Below, piece by piece: positions 1 to 8,637 of a DNA stretch of 64,000 nucleotides (its first letter is position 1; each line of letters opens with the position of its first letter). Position numbers and translations under genes: made by a program. Source of the DNA: Glaciihabitans sp. dw_435 (GTDB lineage: Bacteria; Actinomycetota; Actinomycetes; Actinomycetales; Microbacteriaceae); the NCBI RefSeq assembly GCF_018449675.1, contig NZ_JAAVUZ010000001.1, positions 310,001-374,000 of the forward strand, in the 5' to 3' direction. A model generated the notes under the pieces. It saw nothing but the letters and a program-made list of their open reading frames with translations, had not been told where the DNA came from and did not search any database.

Positions 1-101
1 TTCGCCGTGGTCTTGTAGACGGGGGTATCCGGCCCAAAGGGGAAGGTCTCGGACGTGGCGGGCAGCGCCAGGCACACATCACGCAGGTCGTCGGGATCCA
101 T
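1..101 (-). CDS. MmcQ/YjbR-family protein, N-terminal part (cut by window edge)
   Basis: The reverse strand from the ATG at 101 reads MDPDDLRDVCLALPATSETF and continues in frame to the window edge. This matches the N-terminus of MmcQ/YjbR-like proteins, which typically start with an 'LALPGAxETFPFGP' segment followed by a 'VFK' strand. The family has a CyaY-like fold and is often called DNA-binding, but its function is poorly established. Only about 33 codons are visible. The gene lies 9 nt downstream of the mtlR-like gene on the same strand, so it may be co-transcribed. No clear ribosome binding site precedes the ATG, so the start is a best guess. Confidence 0.6.
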   Translation of the reverse strand, partial: MDPDDLRDVCLALPATSETFPFGPDTPVYKTTA

Positions 102-110
102 GGGGAAACG

Positions 111-2024
111 CTACCGGTCGAAGAGGTGCACCAGTTCTTCGATGAACGCGGAAAAGTCGGTCGAGCGCTTGATCAACTCGAGCACCTCCGACCGCTCGGC
201 AAACACCTCGACAAATTGGTCGAAGACGACCTGGAAGGATGCCCGTCCGCTCGAGCTGAACGCGATCAGGGCGATCACGTTCACGCGGTTATCGCCCCAC
301 GGCATCGGAGTCTCGTTCACCGCGATGGCGATGGACGTGCGGCTGGCACTCATCGCCATGGCGTGCGGCACCGCGATGGAATCGGTGAACGCGGTGGATG
401 AGAGCAGCTCGCGCTCGATCGCCCCCGTCACGTACGACTCGTCGATGATGCCGCGCTCGACCATGAGGTCACCGAGGATCCGGATCATGCCGACCTCCGT
501 GTCGGCGTGCACGTTCCGCAGGAACAGTGCCTCGTCGAAGTACAGCAACAGGTCGTCTTTGATGCGCAGACGTCGGCGGTGCCGGCGCAGCTTGCTGATC
601 GCCCGACGGATGTTGTCGATGTCGCCCTCGGTGAGGAAGGGCTGAATGGTCACTACATTGTCGCCCGCGCCCTTCGCCGCGATGGTGGTGAGCACGAGAT
701 CTGTGGAGAACTCGTCCCAGTCGACATCGGTGCGGGTGACGACGATCTCCACCGACAGTTCGTCGCCCAGTGCCTTCTCGATGCGCTCCCGCAAAATCAG
801 GTGCATGTCGTAGTAGCCCGGCGAGACGATCGCGCAGGTGATGCGCTCCTCCCGGCGGGACTGCCGCTCGAGGTGCGAGCCCAGATGCATGGCGATGTAC
901 GAAATCTCGTCGTCGTTGATGGCGATCGACTTCTCGCGCTGGATCTGACTGGCGATGAAGACGGCAACGTCGTAGATCATCGGATACGACGTCTTGATCG
1001 ACTTCACGAGCGGGTTGCGCGAGTAGGAGTTGTCCTGCGCCCGCGCGATGAGGTTGCCAACGTGCAGGGCGAGCCGCACCATGAAGGTCTCGTCGTCGAG
1101 ATCGAGCAGGTACTCGTCGCCGACCTGCGCGACGATGCGCCGCACGGTGCCCAGGTGCTCCGGCTCAGAGGAGTCGGCGGCGGGCTCGGGAGTATCCTGC
1201 CGCGGCGTGATCACGCGGGTGGTCAGCAGCTTGGCCAGGTAGTCGAGGTCGGTGCGGTCGAGCTCGACACGAAAGTGGCGGTGAATGAGCCCGGCGAGGG
1301 CCAACCCGATGGGGGAGTCGGGCGCCGGCGCAGTGTCATCCATTCCATCCGAACGGGTGTGGCGGATGACCCGGTCGACGGCAATCGCGACGTGCAACAG
1401 CACACTGTTGATTCCGTACTCATTGACGAAATACCCCTGCGAGTCGAGCATCGCGATGAGGTCGGTCTTGAACGAGCTGAGGTCGTCGGAGGCGAACTCG
1501 CGCTGCACGGTCTCCAGCTCGAGGAAGCCCTGCGCGCTTTCGCTGCGGAACAGCTTACTCAGCACCTTGCGGTACTCGGCCTCCGAGCCGCTGAGGGTCA
1601 CCACGCTGCCGCGTCGCGTCAGGCTGAGGCCTGCCTCTTCGCCGAGTGCCTTGACCTTGCGCAGATCGGACTCGATAGTCGACTCGCTCACGTACAGGCC
1701 CTCGGCCAGGTCGTGGATGTCCAGCCCGGTCGGCGCCTCGGTGAGCCGCCGCACGAGGTGATGCACCCGGTCGCGGGGAGTGTGCAGCTCGCCGTTGCTG
1801 TCGCGGGATCCGGAGGCGAACTTCGCATAGGCCTCGCGGTTGAGGCGGTAGCCGTTGGTCGATGACGAAATGATGGGAAGCGGATGCGCCGCCGCTTTTG
1901 CCGCGGTGACGTAGCTGCGCACACTGCGGGTCGTCACGCCCAGCTGTTCGGACAACTCCGCAGCGGTAACGCGTCCGTCGGTCTGCGACAGGTAGTCCAG
2001 CAGGCGCTCATACTTATCGCTCAT
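111..2024 (-). CDS. mtlR: BglG/MtlR-family PRD transcriptional regulator of the mannitol PTS
   Basis: This 637-residue multidomain PTS regulator has an N-terminal helix-turn-helix (about residues 1-60, 'AAELSEQLGVTTRSVRSYV') and a second HTH-like segment (about 85-140). Two PRD domains follow with candidate phospho-histidines ('LLHVAIAVDRVIRH' in the first, 'LALHVG' and 'IAMHLG' in the second). Next comes a EIIB(Gat)-like domain ('ITCAIVSPGYYDMHLI'), and a C-terminal EIIA domain of the mannitol/fructose type has its active-site His near 554 ('IAVPHAM'). That order is the MtlR type. It lies divergent to the mannitol PTS operon and presumably activates it when phosphorylation by EI/HPr and EIIs signals mannitol. 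The EIIB-like loop lacks the usual Cys-X-X-G signature and only an upstream Cys is present, so this domain may be regulatory only. Confidence 0.88.
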   Translation of the reverse strand: MSDKYERLLDYLSQTDGRVTAAELSEQLGVTTRSVRSYVTAAKAAAHPLPIISSSTNGYRLNREAYAKFASGSRDSNGELHTPRDRVHHLVRRLTEAPTGLDIHDLAEGLYVSESTIESDLRKVKALGEEAGLSLTRRGSVVTLSGSEAEYRKVLSKLFRSESAQGFLELETVQREFASDDLSSFKTDLIAMLDSQGYFVNEYGINSVLLHVAIAVDRVIRHTRSDGMDDTAPAPDSPIGLALAGLIHRHFRVELDRTDLDYLAKLLTTRVITPRQDTPEPAADSSEPEHLGTVRRIVAQVGDEYLLDLDDETFMVRLALHVGNLIARAQDNSYSRNPLVKSIKTSYPMIYDVAVFIASQIQREKSIAINDDEISYIAMHLGSHLERQSRREERITCAIVSPGYYDMHLILRERIEKALGDELSVEIVVTRTDVDWDEFSTDLVLTTIAAKGAGDNVVTIQPFLTEGDIDNIRRAISKLRRHRRRLRIKDDLLLYFDEALFLRNVHADTEVGMIRILGDLMVERGIIDESYVTGAIERELLSSTAFTDSIAVPHAMAMSASRTSIAIAVNETPMPWGDNRVNVIALIAFSSSGRASFQVVFDQFVEVFAERSEVLELIKRSTDFSAFIEELVHLFDR

Positions 2025-2071
2025 CTACAGCAACTTAACCACGTTCCCGCCGGGGTCCATGCCTCCGCATG

Positions 2072-2096
2072 ATCTTTTCCGCCCACGCGGAAAGAT
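2072..2096. promoter_or_regulatory. Inverted repeat, candidate MtlR operator
   Basis: Two arms, ATCTTTTCCGC and GCGGAAAGAT, face each other around a short CCAC spacer, with one bulged T. The repeat lies in the divergent spacer between mtlR and the PTS operon, about 35 nt upstream of a good -35 box. Position and symmetry suggest the activator site. The binding protein is inferred, not shown. Confidence 0.45.
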
Positions 2097-2131
2097 AACT
2101 GTTGGATTTCAGGTGCCTGTCAGGTTCAGGA

Positions 2132-2161
2132 TTGAGTAAAAGCACGTCGATTCGCTGTAAT
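2132..2161 (+). promoter_or_regulatory. Predicted promoter of the mannitol PTS operon
   Basis: TTGAGT at 2132-2137 and TGTAAT at 2156-2161 are separated by 18 nt, a good housekeeping-sigma arrangement. A strong AAGGAGG ribosome binding site follows before the ATG at 2186. Confidence 0.5.
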
Positions 2162-2185
2162 GCAGGGAACGCAAGGAGGCGATCC

Positions 2186-2515
2186 ATGACTACCATTCTG
2201 ATTATTTGTGGTGCCGGCGCTTCGAGTACCTTCCTGGCCAGCCGCATGCGCGCCCTTGCCACATCCCGCGGAATCCCCCTCACGATTCAGGCCGCGTCCG
2301 ATGACGAACTCGACGCACGGCTCCCCTCCACCGACGTCCTTCTTGTCGGGGCCCACCTCGCCGGCGACTTCGATTCGATCGTTGAGCGCGCCGCCTCGTC
2401 CGGCGTCCCCGCCTACCTGCTCCCCGATACCGTCTTCGGCCCCGGTGGCGCCGAAGCTGCCTTTGCCCTCGCAACCGGACCTGCCCCGATCGGGCATTCC
2501 GCCTCCAACAACTGA
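2186..2515 (+). CDS. Stand-alone PTS EIIB protein (lactose/cellobiose-type)
   Basis: The 109-residue protein starts at an ATG preceded by AAGGAGG. Its N-terminus, MTTILIICGAGASSTFLASR, carries the P-loop cysteine (Cys9) of PTS IIB lactose/cellobiose-family proteins, and it has the usual Rossmann-like length. In the family the Cys takes phosphate from a cognate IIA and passes it to sugar during IIC-mediated import. No cognate IIC or IIA of this family is nearby, because the mannitol permease downstream has its own fused IIB. It is the first gene of the operon, 16 nt before HPr. It could serve a remote IIC or have a regulatory role such as phosphorylating MtlR. Confidence 0.75.
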   Translation: MTTILIICGAGASSTFLASRMRALATSRGIPLTIQAASDDELDARLPSTDVLLVGAHLAGDFDSIVERAASSGVPAYLLPDTVFGPGGAEAAFALATGPAPIGHSASNN

Positions 2516-2531
2516 ACGAAGGAAACCCCTC

Positions 2532-2795
2532 ATGGCTGATCGCACCGTCACAATCGCTTCCGCAAATGGGCTGCACGCACGCCCCGCCTCACTGTTTGTT
2601 CAGGCTGTCTCAGGATCGGGCCTCGCTGTCGAGCTCACCAAGGGCGAAAAGACCATGAACGCGGCGAGCATCCTCGGCCTCATCGCCCTCGGCCTCAAGC
2701 ACGGCGACGAAGTCACCCTCCACGCCGACGGTGACAACGCCGACGCCGTCCTCGATGATCTCGCGGCCTTCCTCAGCCAGGACCACGACGCATGA
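2532..2795 (+). CDS. ptsH: Phosphocarrier protein HPr
   Basis: This 87-residue protein has typical HPr length. The active-site His15 lies in 'NGLHARPAS', and Ser46 lies in 'NAASILGLIALG', the position that HPr kinase phosphorylates in low-GC Gram-positives. HPr takes phosphate from EI and hands it to EIIA domains in the cytosol. The ATG start follows a GAAGGAAA ribosome binding site. The stop overlaps the start of ptsI (ATGA), so translation is probably coupled. Confidence 0.95.
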   Translation: MADRTVTIASANGLHARPASLFVQAVSGSGLAVELTKGEKTMNAASILGLIALGLKHGDEVTLHADGDNADAVLDDLAAFLSQDHDA

Positions 2796-4495
2796 GTGAC
2801 ACCGTGACCCACGACCTCCAGGGCGTCGGAATCGGCCGCGGCCTCGCCGTTGGGCCCGTCCTGCGTATGCCCGAGCCGCTGCCGGAACCGACCGACACCC
2901 CCAGCACGATCGGTGCCGACGCCGAGAAAGTCCGCACCGCGGGGGCGCTCGCCGCCACCGCTGCCGACATTCGCCTGCGCGGACAGCGCGCCGGGGGTGC
3001 GGCCAAGGACGTACTCGAAGCGCAGGCCTTCATGGCGGAAGACCCGACCCTCAAGGACGACGTCGACGCCCGCATCGACACCGGCAAGACCGGCGAGCGC
3101 GCCGTCTACGAGGCATTCGCCGCCTTCCGTGACCTGCTCACCAGCATGGGCGGCTACATGGGAGAGCGCGCGACCGACCTCAACGATGTTTCCCAGCGCG
3201 TTGTCGCTCACCTTCAGGGCGTTGCAGCACCCGGCGTGCCCGACCCCGACTACAAGTTCATCCTCGTCGCCCGCGACCTGGCCCCGGCAGACACGGCGCT
3301 GCTCGACCTCGACAAGGTGCTCGCCCTCATCACGAGTGACGGCGGACCCACATCGCACACGGCGATCCTCGCCCGCGAGAAGTCGATCGTCGCCGTCGTT
3401 GGCGCGGCAGGTGCACTTGATCTCGATGACGATCACGTCGTCATTGTCGACGCCTCCACGGGAATCGTCACGGTTGCTCCGGATGCCTCGGCTCAGGCTT
3501 CCGCTTCGGACACCATCGCGGCTCGCGCTGCGGCGGCCGACGCTCCCGTTGGTCCCGGTGCGCTCGCCGACGGAACCCCGGTTCCCCTGCTTGCGAACCT
3601 CGGTTCGGTGGACGGCGCCCTCCCGGCGATCGAGAAGGGTGCCGAGGGCGTTGGCCTGTTCCGCACCGAGTTCCTCTTCCTCGATGCCGAGAAGGCCCCG
3701 ACGGTCGATGAGCAGCAGGAGAAGTACACCCAGCTGCTCACCGCGTTCGCCGGCAAGAAGGTCGTCGTCCGCGCGCTCGACGCCGGCGCAGACAAGCCGC
3801 TGAGCTTCCTCAACGACGAGAAGGAAGAGAATCCCGCCCTCGGGCTTCGCGGACTTCGCGCCCTGCGTGCAAACGAGCCGATCCTCCGGGACCAGCTCAC
3901 GGCCCTCGCCAACGCGGACGCCGCAACCGACGCCGACCTCTGGGTCATGGCGCCGATGGTCTCGACCGTCGAGGAGACGCGTTACTTCACGAAGCTCGCG
4001 CGGGAACTCGGGATCAAGACCGCCGGCGTGATGATCGAGGTTCCGGCCGCCGCCCTGCTGGCCGATCGCATCCTCCCGGACGCGGACTTTGCCAGCATCG
4101 GCACCAATGACCTGACGCAGTACACGCTCGCCGCCGACCGTCTGCTCGGTTCCGTCGCGTCCTTCCAGGACCCGTGGCACCCGGCGGTTCTCAAGCTCGT
4201 CGGTGAGGTCGGTCGCGCCGGAACGGCACAGGGCAAGCCCGTGGGAATCTGCGGTGAAGCCGCTGCCGACCCGCTGCTCGCCGTGGTGCTCGTCGGGCTT
4301 GGCGCCACCTCACTCTCCATGTCGCCCGCCGCCCTCGCGGATGTGCGCACGGAACTGGCCAGGTTCACCCTCGACCAGGCCAAAGAATTCGCCGAAATCG
4401 CACTGTCGGCTAATAGCGCAGTGGAGGCCCGTGTTGCGGTCCTCGCTGCGGCAACTCCTGTCACCACCTCTCTAACATCCACAGAATCGGAGTAA
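2792..4495 (+). CDS. ptsI: Phosphoenolpyruvate-protein phosphotransferase (PTS enzyme I)
   Basis: This 567-residue EI, normal for the family, transfers phosphate from PEP to HPr. The catalytic His189 is in 'GGPTSHTAILARE'. PEP-binding and barrel motifs follow in order: 'GLFRTEFLF', 'ALDAGADKPL', 'APMVSTVEE', 'SIGTNDLTQYTLAADR' and 'GICGEAAADP'. The gene overlaps ptsH by 4 nt and is followed 5 nt later by mtlA. Carrying the general PTS proteins inside a sugar-specific operon suggests that mannitol is a main PTS substrate here. Confidence 0.96.
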   Translation: MSDTVTHDLQGVGIGRGLAVGPVLRMPEPLPEPTDTPSTIGADAEKVRTAGALAATAADIRLRGQRAGGAAKDVLEAQAFMAEDPTLKDDVDARIDTGKTGERAVYEAFAAFRDLLTSMGGYMGERATDLNDVSQRVVAHLQGVAAPGVPDPDYKFILVARDLAPADTALLDLDKVLALITSDGGPTSHTAILAREKSIVAVVGAAGALDLDDDHVVIVDASTGIVTVAPDASAQASASDTIAARAAAADAPVGPGALADGTPVPLLANLGSVDGALPAIEKGAEGVGLFRTEFLFLDAEKAPTVDEQQEKYTQLLTAFAGKKVVVRALDAGADKPLSFLNDEKEENPALGLRGLRALRANEPILRDQLTALANADAATDADLWVMAPMVSTVEETRYFTKLARELGIKTAGVMIEVPAAALLADRILPDADFASIGTNDLTQYTLAADRLLGSVASFQDPWHPAVLKLVGEVGRAGTAQGKPVGICGEAAADPLLAVVLVGLGATSLSMSPAALADVRTELARFTLDQAKEFAEIALSANSAVEARVAVLAAATPVTTSLTSTESE

Positions 4496-4500
4496 GACCC

Positions 4501-5997
4501 ATGACAACGACGTCTCCCTCGGCGGCCAGCCGAGCCAAGCTGCGTGTGCAGCGGTTTGGCACATTCCTCAGCAACATGATTTTGCCGAATATCGCGGCAT
4601 TCATCGCCTGGGGCCTCATCACCGCGCTGTTCATCCCGGACGGTTACTTCCCGAATGCAGACCTGGCCGGGTTCGTCTCGCCGATCCTGTACTTCCTGCT
4701 CCCGCTGCTGATCGCCAACACCGGTGGACGCATGATCTATGACGTGCGTGGTGGCGTTGTCGCCTCGATCGCCACCATGGGAATCATCATGGGCACGATC
4801 GGTACCCCGCTCATGAGCGAGGCCGGCGTCTCCAGCCCCCAGTTCCTGGGCGCGATGATCACCGGTCCGCTCGCGGCCTACCTCTTCAAGCAGATCGAGC
4901 GCCTCTGGTACGGCAAGATCCGCGCTGGCTTCGAGATGCTGGTCAACAACTTCTCCGCCGGCATCATCGGTGGTCTGTTCGCCATCGGTGCCTTCTACCT
5001 GCTGACCCCCGTCATCAAGGGAATCACCTTTGTCCTGGGCGCGGGCGTCGAGGGGCTCGTCAACGCGCACCTGCTGCCGCTGGCCAGCATCATCATCGAG
5101 CCGGCCAAGGTTCTGTTCCTCAACAACGCCATCAACCACGGAATCCTGACCCCGCTGGCAACCGACCAGGCGTCGGAAACCGGCAAGTCGATCCTCTTCC
5201 TGCTTGAGGCGAACCCCGGCCCCGGCCTCGGACTGCTGCTGGCGTTCACGTTCTTCGGTGTCGGCGCTGCGCGCAGCACGGCCCCCGGCGCGATCATCAT
5301 CCAGTTCTTCGGTGGCATCCACGAGATCTACTTCCCGTACGTACTCAGCCGCCCGATGCTGTTCCTGGCCGTCATCGCCGGTGGTGCAAGTGGTGTCGCG
5401 ACCAACGTCGCGTTCGGCACGGGTCTTCGGGCTCCCGCATCTCCCGGATCGATCATCGCCATCATCGCCCAGACCGCTAACGGCGACTGGTTCGGCGTGA
5501 TCCTCTCGGTCGTCATCTCCGCCGCCGTTACCCTCTTCGTCGGTGCGATCATCCTTCGCACGGGCAAGCGCGGCACAGGAGACCTCGACGACGCCATTGC
5601 CAAGACCGAGGCGAACAAGGGCAAGAAGTCCGACGTTCTCTCGTCGCTGGGCAACGAAGCCGCTGCGGGAACCGCTCCGGTTGCGGGCAACACCACGACC
5701 GCCACGCGCGTGCAGAGCATCGTCTTTGCCTGCGACGCCGGTATGGGTTCCAGCGCCATGGGCGCCACGGTTATGCGCAACAAGATCAAGAAGGCCGGAA
5801 TCGAAGGTGTCACCGTGGTCAACGAGGCGATCTCGAACCTCACGGGCAACGCCGACCTGGTCATCACGCAGCGTGAGCTCACGCCGCGTGCGCAGCAGAA
5901 GTCGCCGAACTCGCAGCACGTCTCGGTCGACAACTTCATGAACAGCCCGCGCTACGACGAGGTCGTAGAGCAGCTCAAGGCGCAGGAGTCCAAGTAA
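4501..5997 (+). CDS. mtlA: Mannitol PTS permease, EIICB component
   Basis: The 498-residue membrane protein opens with the classic mannitol IIC signature ('RFGTFLSNMILPNIAAFIAW'), followed by about eight hydrophobic segments and the 'GGIHEIYFPYV' loop. A linker near residues 350-400 leads to a C-terminal IIB domain with the phospho-cysteine near 411 ('IVFACDAGMGSSAMG'). It imports mannitol as mannitol-1-phosphate. The IIA domain fused in E. coli MtlA is absent and is supplied by mtlF downstream. Confidence 0.95.
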   Translation: MTTTSPSAASRAKLRVQRFGTFLSNMILPNIAAFIAWGLITALFIPDGYFPNADLAGFVSPILYFLLPLLIANTGGRMIYDVRGGVVASIATMGIIMGTIGTPLMSEAGVSSPQFLGAMITGPLAAYLFKQIERLWYGKIRAGFEMLVNNFSAGIIGGLFAIGAFYLLTPVIKGITFVLGAGVEGLVNAHLLPLASIIIEPAKVLFLNNAINHGILTPLATDQASETGKSILFLLEANPGPGLGLLLAFTFFGVGAARSTAPGAIIIQFFGGIHEIYFPYVLSRPMLFLAVIAGGASGVATNVAFGTGLRAPASPGSIIAIIAQTANGDWFGVILSVVISAAVTLFVGAIILRTGKRGTGDLDDAIAKTEANKGKKSDVLSSLGNEAAAGTAPVAGNTTTATRVQSIVFACDAGMGSSAMGATVMRNKIKKAGIEGVTVVNEAISNLTGNADLVITQRELTPRAQQKSPNSQHVSVDNFMNSPRYDEVVEQLKAQESK

Positions 5998-6060
5998 CAC
6001 CTGCTCCACCCGCATCACCCGTACCACCGGAAATAGCCAGAAGGAATTGAGGACAATCGC

Positions 6061-6495
6061 ATGAGCAACGTACTTGAGCTCGCACAGATCAACCTGCACG
6101 GGTCGGCAACGACACCCGCGGAGGCGATCGACGAAGCCGGACGGATCCTCGTCGCGACGGGCGCGGTAACCGATGACTACATCGGCTTCATGCACGACCG
6201 TGAAGCAACCGTGTCCACCTACATGGGCAACTTCCTGGCTATTCCGCACGGCACGAACGAGGGCAAGGACACGATCCTTCGGTCTGCGCTCTCGTTCGTG
6301 CGGTACGACAACCCGATCGACTGGAACGGCAACGAGGTTCGCTTCGTCGTCGGCATCGCTGGCAAGGACGGTGGCCACATGGAGGTTCTCTCCTCCATCG
6401 CCATCGTCTTCAGTGAGGACGACGACGTCGCGAAACTCCTCGCCGCGCAGACTCCCGAAGAGGTCCTCGACCTGCTGGGAGACATCAACGCATGA
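6061..6495 (+). CDS. mtlF: Mannitol-specific PTS EIIA
   Basis: The 144-residue IIA domain of the mannitol/fructose family has its active His63 in 'FLAIPHGTNEG'. It receives phosphate from HPr and passes it to the IIB cysteine of MtlA. An AAGGAATTGAGGAC segment serves as the ribosome binding region. It overlaps mtlD by 4 nt (ATGA). Confidence 0.94.
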   Translation: MSNVLELAQINLHGSATTPAEAIDEAGRILVATGAVTDDYIGFMHDREATVSTYMGNFLAIPHGTNEGKDTILRSALSFVRYDNPIDWNGNEVRFVVGIAGKDGGHMEVLSSIAIVFSEDDDVAKLLAAQTPEEVLDLLGDINA

Positions 6496-7643
6496 GCGCC
6501 ACCAACCTGAAGGCCGTGCACTTCGGTGCCGGCAACATCGGTCGCGGCTTCGTCGGACTCATCCTGCACAACGCGGGATACGAGGTCGTCTTCGCTGACG
6601 TCAACGCCGAACTGATCGACTCACTCGCGTCGACGCCGAGCTACGTCGTCACCGAGGTGGGTGCCGGCGCGAAGACGTGGACAGTCGACAACTACCGCGC
6701 CCTCAACAGCTCGACGGCCGAATCGTCGGTCATCGACGAGATCGCCACGGCCGACATCGTGACGACGGCCGTAGGGCCGAACATCCTGCGGTTCGTTGCA
6801 CCTCTCATCGCCGCGGCGATCGCCAAGCGCTCCGCCGATCTTCCGCCGCTGGCGGTCATGGCCTGCGAGAACGCCATCAACGCGACCGACGTTCTCAAGG
6901 GCGAGGTGCTCAAGTCACTGCCCGACGCATCGCTCGCCGACCGCGCGATCTTTGCCAACACCGCCGTAGACCGCATCGTCCCGGGACAGCCCGAGGGCAA
7001 CGGCCTCAACGTCACCGTCGAGTCGTTCTTCGAGTGGGCCATCGAAAGTGGTCCGTTCGGTGACGCGCTTCCCGTCATCCCGGAAGCGCACTTCGTCGAC
7101 GATCTCGCGCCCTACATCGAGCGCAAGCTCTTCACCGTCAACACCGGACACGCCACAGCGGCGTACCACGGCTTCGTCGCCGGGATCTCGTCCATGTCGG
7201 AAGCGTTCGCCACCCCGGCGGTCGCTGACGAGGTGCGTGCGGTTCTCGCGGAGACGAAGCAGTTGCTCGTCGCCAAGCATGGTTTTGATCCCGAGGTGCA
7301 GCAGGCGTACATCGATAAGAACATGGTGCGCTTCGCCAACCCCGAGCTCAGCGACACGGTCGACCGGGTGGGTCGCCAGCCGCTGCGCAAGCTGAGCAGG
7401 CATGAGCGTTTCGTCGGTCCGGCCGCGGAACTCGTGGAGCGAGGCATCCCGACTCCCGCGCTGGTTCGCACCATGGGCGCCGCACTCCTGTTCGATGTGC
7501 CGGAGGACCCGCAGAGCGTCGAGATGAAGGCTCTGCTGGAATCCGCCACGCCCGAAGAGTTCGTGACCCAGGTGACGGGTTTGGGCGAATCTCACGCCCT
7601 GTTCGCTCCCGTCGTCGAGGTCGTTCGGGCACGCAAAGCCTGA
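6492..7643 (+). CDS. mtlD: Mannitol-1-phosphate 5-dehydrogenase
   Basis: The 383-residue protein oxidises mannitol-1-phosphate to fructose-6-phosphate with NAD, joining imported mannitol to glycolysis. It has an N-terminal Rossmann motif ('AVHFGAGNIGRGFVG') and the polyol-dehydrogenase catalytic segment 'KLFTVNTGHATAAYHG'. The conserved 'NPELSDTVDRVGRQPLRKL' and 'RHERFVGPA' segments are also present. The length is normal. It is the last gene of the PTS operon. Confidence 0.96.
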   Translation: MSATNLKAVHFGAGNIGRGFVGLILHNAGYEVVFADVNAELIDSLASTPSYVVTEVGAGAKTWTVDNYRALNSSTAESSVIDEIATADIVTTAVGPNILRFVAPLIAAAIAKRSADLPPLAVMACENAINATDVLKGEVLKSLPDASLADRAIFANTAVDRIVPGQPEGNGLNVTVESFFEWAIESGPFGDALPVIPEAHFVDDLAPYIERKLFTVNTGHATAAYHGFVAGISSMSEAFATPAVADEVRAVLAETKQLLVAKHGFDPEVQQAYIDKNMVRFANPELSDTVDRVGRQPLRKLSRHERFVGPAAELVERGIPTPALVRTMGAALLFDVPEDPQSVEMKALLESATPEEFVTQVTGLGESHALFAPVVEVVRARKA

Positions 7644-7668
7644 CCCCCGCACGCCGTACCCTAACTAC

Positions 7669-8478
7669 ATGAGCACAACCGAATCCGCGATCGCCGTAGC
7701 CCAATTTGCGCCGGTCGCGGATTCGTCCGTTAACCTCCAGACCATCCGCGAGTTGACGGAACGGGCCGTGTCCCGCGGTGCCCGTCTCGTGGTGTTCCCG
7801 GAGTACTCGTCGTTCTTCGTGCCGCAGCTCGGGCAGGAACTCGTGGACGCGGCAGAGCCGCTTGACGGCGATTTTGTCCTCCATCTTGCGGACATCGCGC
7901 GCCATTTCGGGGTACATATCGTCGCCGGGCTCGTCGAAAAAATCGACGAACCGTCGCGCTTCTCCAACACGCTCGTCGCGCTGTCACCCGCGGGGGAGCT
8001 TGTCGCCACGTACCGCAAGCTGCACCTCTACGACGCCTTCGGTGGGAGCGAATCCACCTGGGTGAAGCCGGGCGACATCGAGGTGCCCGAGACGTTCCCG
8101 TTCGACGACTTCGTCGTGGGCCTGCAGACCTGTTACGACCTGCGCTTTCCCGAGGTCACGCGTCGCCTGACCGATGCGGGGGCAACTCTCGTTCTCGTGC
8201 CATCCGAATGGGTGAGCGGACCGCTGAAAGAGCACCACTGGCGCACGCTGGTCACGGCGCGCGCCCTGGAGAACACGTCCTATGTCGCGGCGGCAGACCA
8301 TGCCCCGCCCGTGGGCGTCGGTAACAGCATGATCGTCGATCCGATGGGCATCGAAATCGCGACGATTGGTGAGGCAGCGGATGTCGCGGTCGCGGTCATC
8401 TCGGCCGACCGGGTGAACGCCGTCCGAACCATCAACCCGGCCGTTGCGCTTCGTCGCTTCGCGGTCGTTCCGCGATGA
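7669..8478 (+). CDS. Carbon-nitrogen hydrolase (nitrilase superfamily amidase)
   Basis: The 269-residue cytosolic hydrolase has the complete nitrilase-superfamily triad: Glu45 ('VVFPEYSSF'), Lys117 ('TYRKLHLYDAFG') and Cys155 ('LQTCYDLRFPE'). The family hydrolyses C-N bonds of amides. The sequence resembles Nit/omega-amidase-like members, but the substrate is not evident. A TACCCT -10 box (7657-7662) lies 6 nt before the ATG and there is no Shine-Dalgarno sequence, so the mRNA is probably leaderless and the gene is separate from the mtl operon only 25 nt upstream. Confidence 0.88.
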   Translation: MSTTESAIAVAQFAPVADSSVNLQTIRELTERAVSRGARLVVFPEYSSFFVPQLGQELVDAAEPLDGDFVLHLADIARHFGVHIVAGLVEKIDEPSRFSNTLVALSPAGELVATYRKLHLYDAFGGSESTWVKPGDIEVPETFPFDDFVVGLQTCYDLRFPEVTRRLTDAGATLVLVPSEWVSGPLKEHHWRTLVTARALENTSYVAAADHAPPVGVGNSMIVDPMGIEIATIGEAADVAVAVISADRVNAVRTINPAVALRRFAVVPR

Positions 8479-8550
8479 TTTCCGGGACTCTCGCCCGTCA
8501 TCGCCGCGCCACCCCTAGAATTAGCGAACGGGGTACAGGGGGAGGTTCTC

Positions 8551-8637
8551 ATGGACGAGACAGGCTGGGTGTCGCGACATGGTCGCAGGGGCATCAGAAC
8601 GCAGTGGTTGGACCACATGAACTCGCAGCCGCAGTGA
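8551..8637 (+). CDS. Possible 28-residue leader peptide upstream of a receiver gene
   Basis: A short open frame begins at an ATG with the strongest ribosome binding site of the area (GGGGGAGG, 6 nt before the start) and a TAGAAT -10 box at 8516-8521. It runs 28 codons, starting MDETGWVSRHGRRG. Its TGA overlaps an in-frame GTG (8634) of the following receiver gene (GTGA junction), suggesting translational coupling. The peptide is basic, has two Trp residues and resembles nothing I recognise. It could instead be the true N-terminus of the receiver if a single-base indel is present. Confidence 0.4.
   Translation: MDETGWVSRHGRRGIRTQWLDHMNSQPQ

Noticed and set aside
3982-6378. A 798-codon open frame on the minus strand across ptsI, mtlA and mtlF
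   Set aside because: It lies opposite three well-recognised PTS genes, has no ribosome binding site and is rich in Arg/Asp/Gly as expected of high-GC antisense frames.
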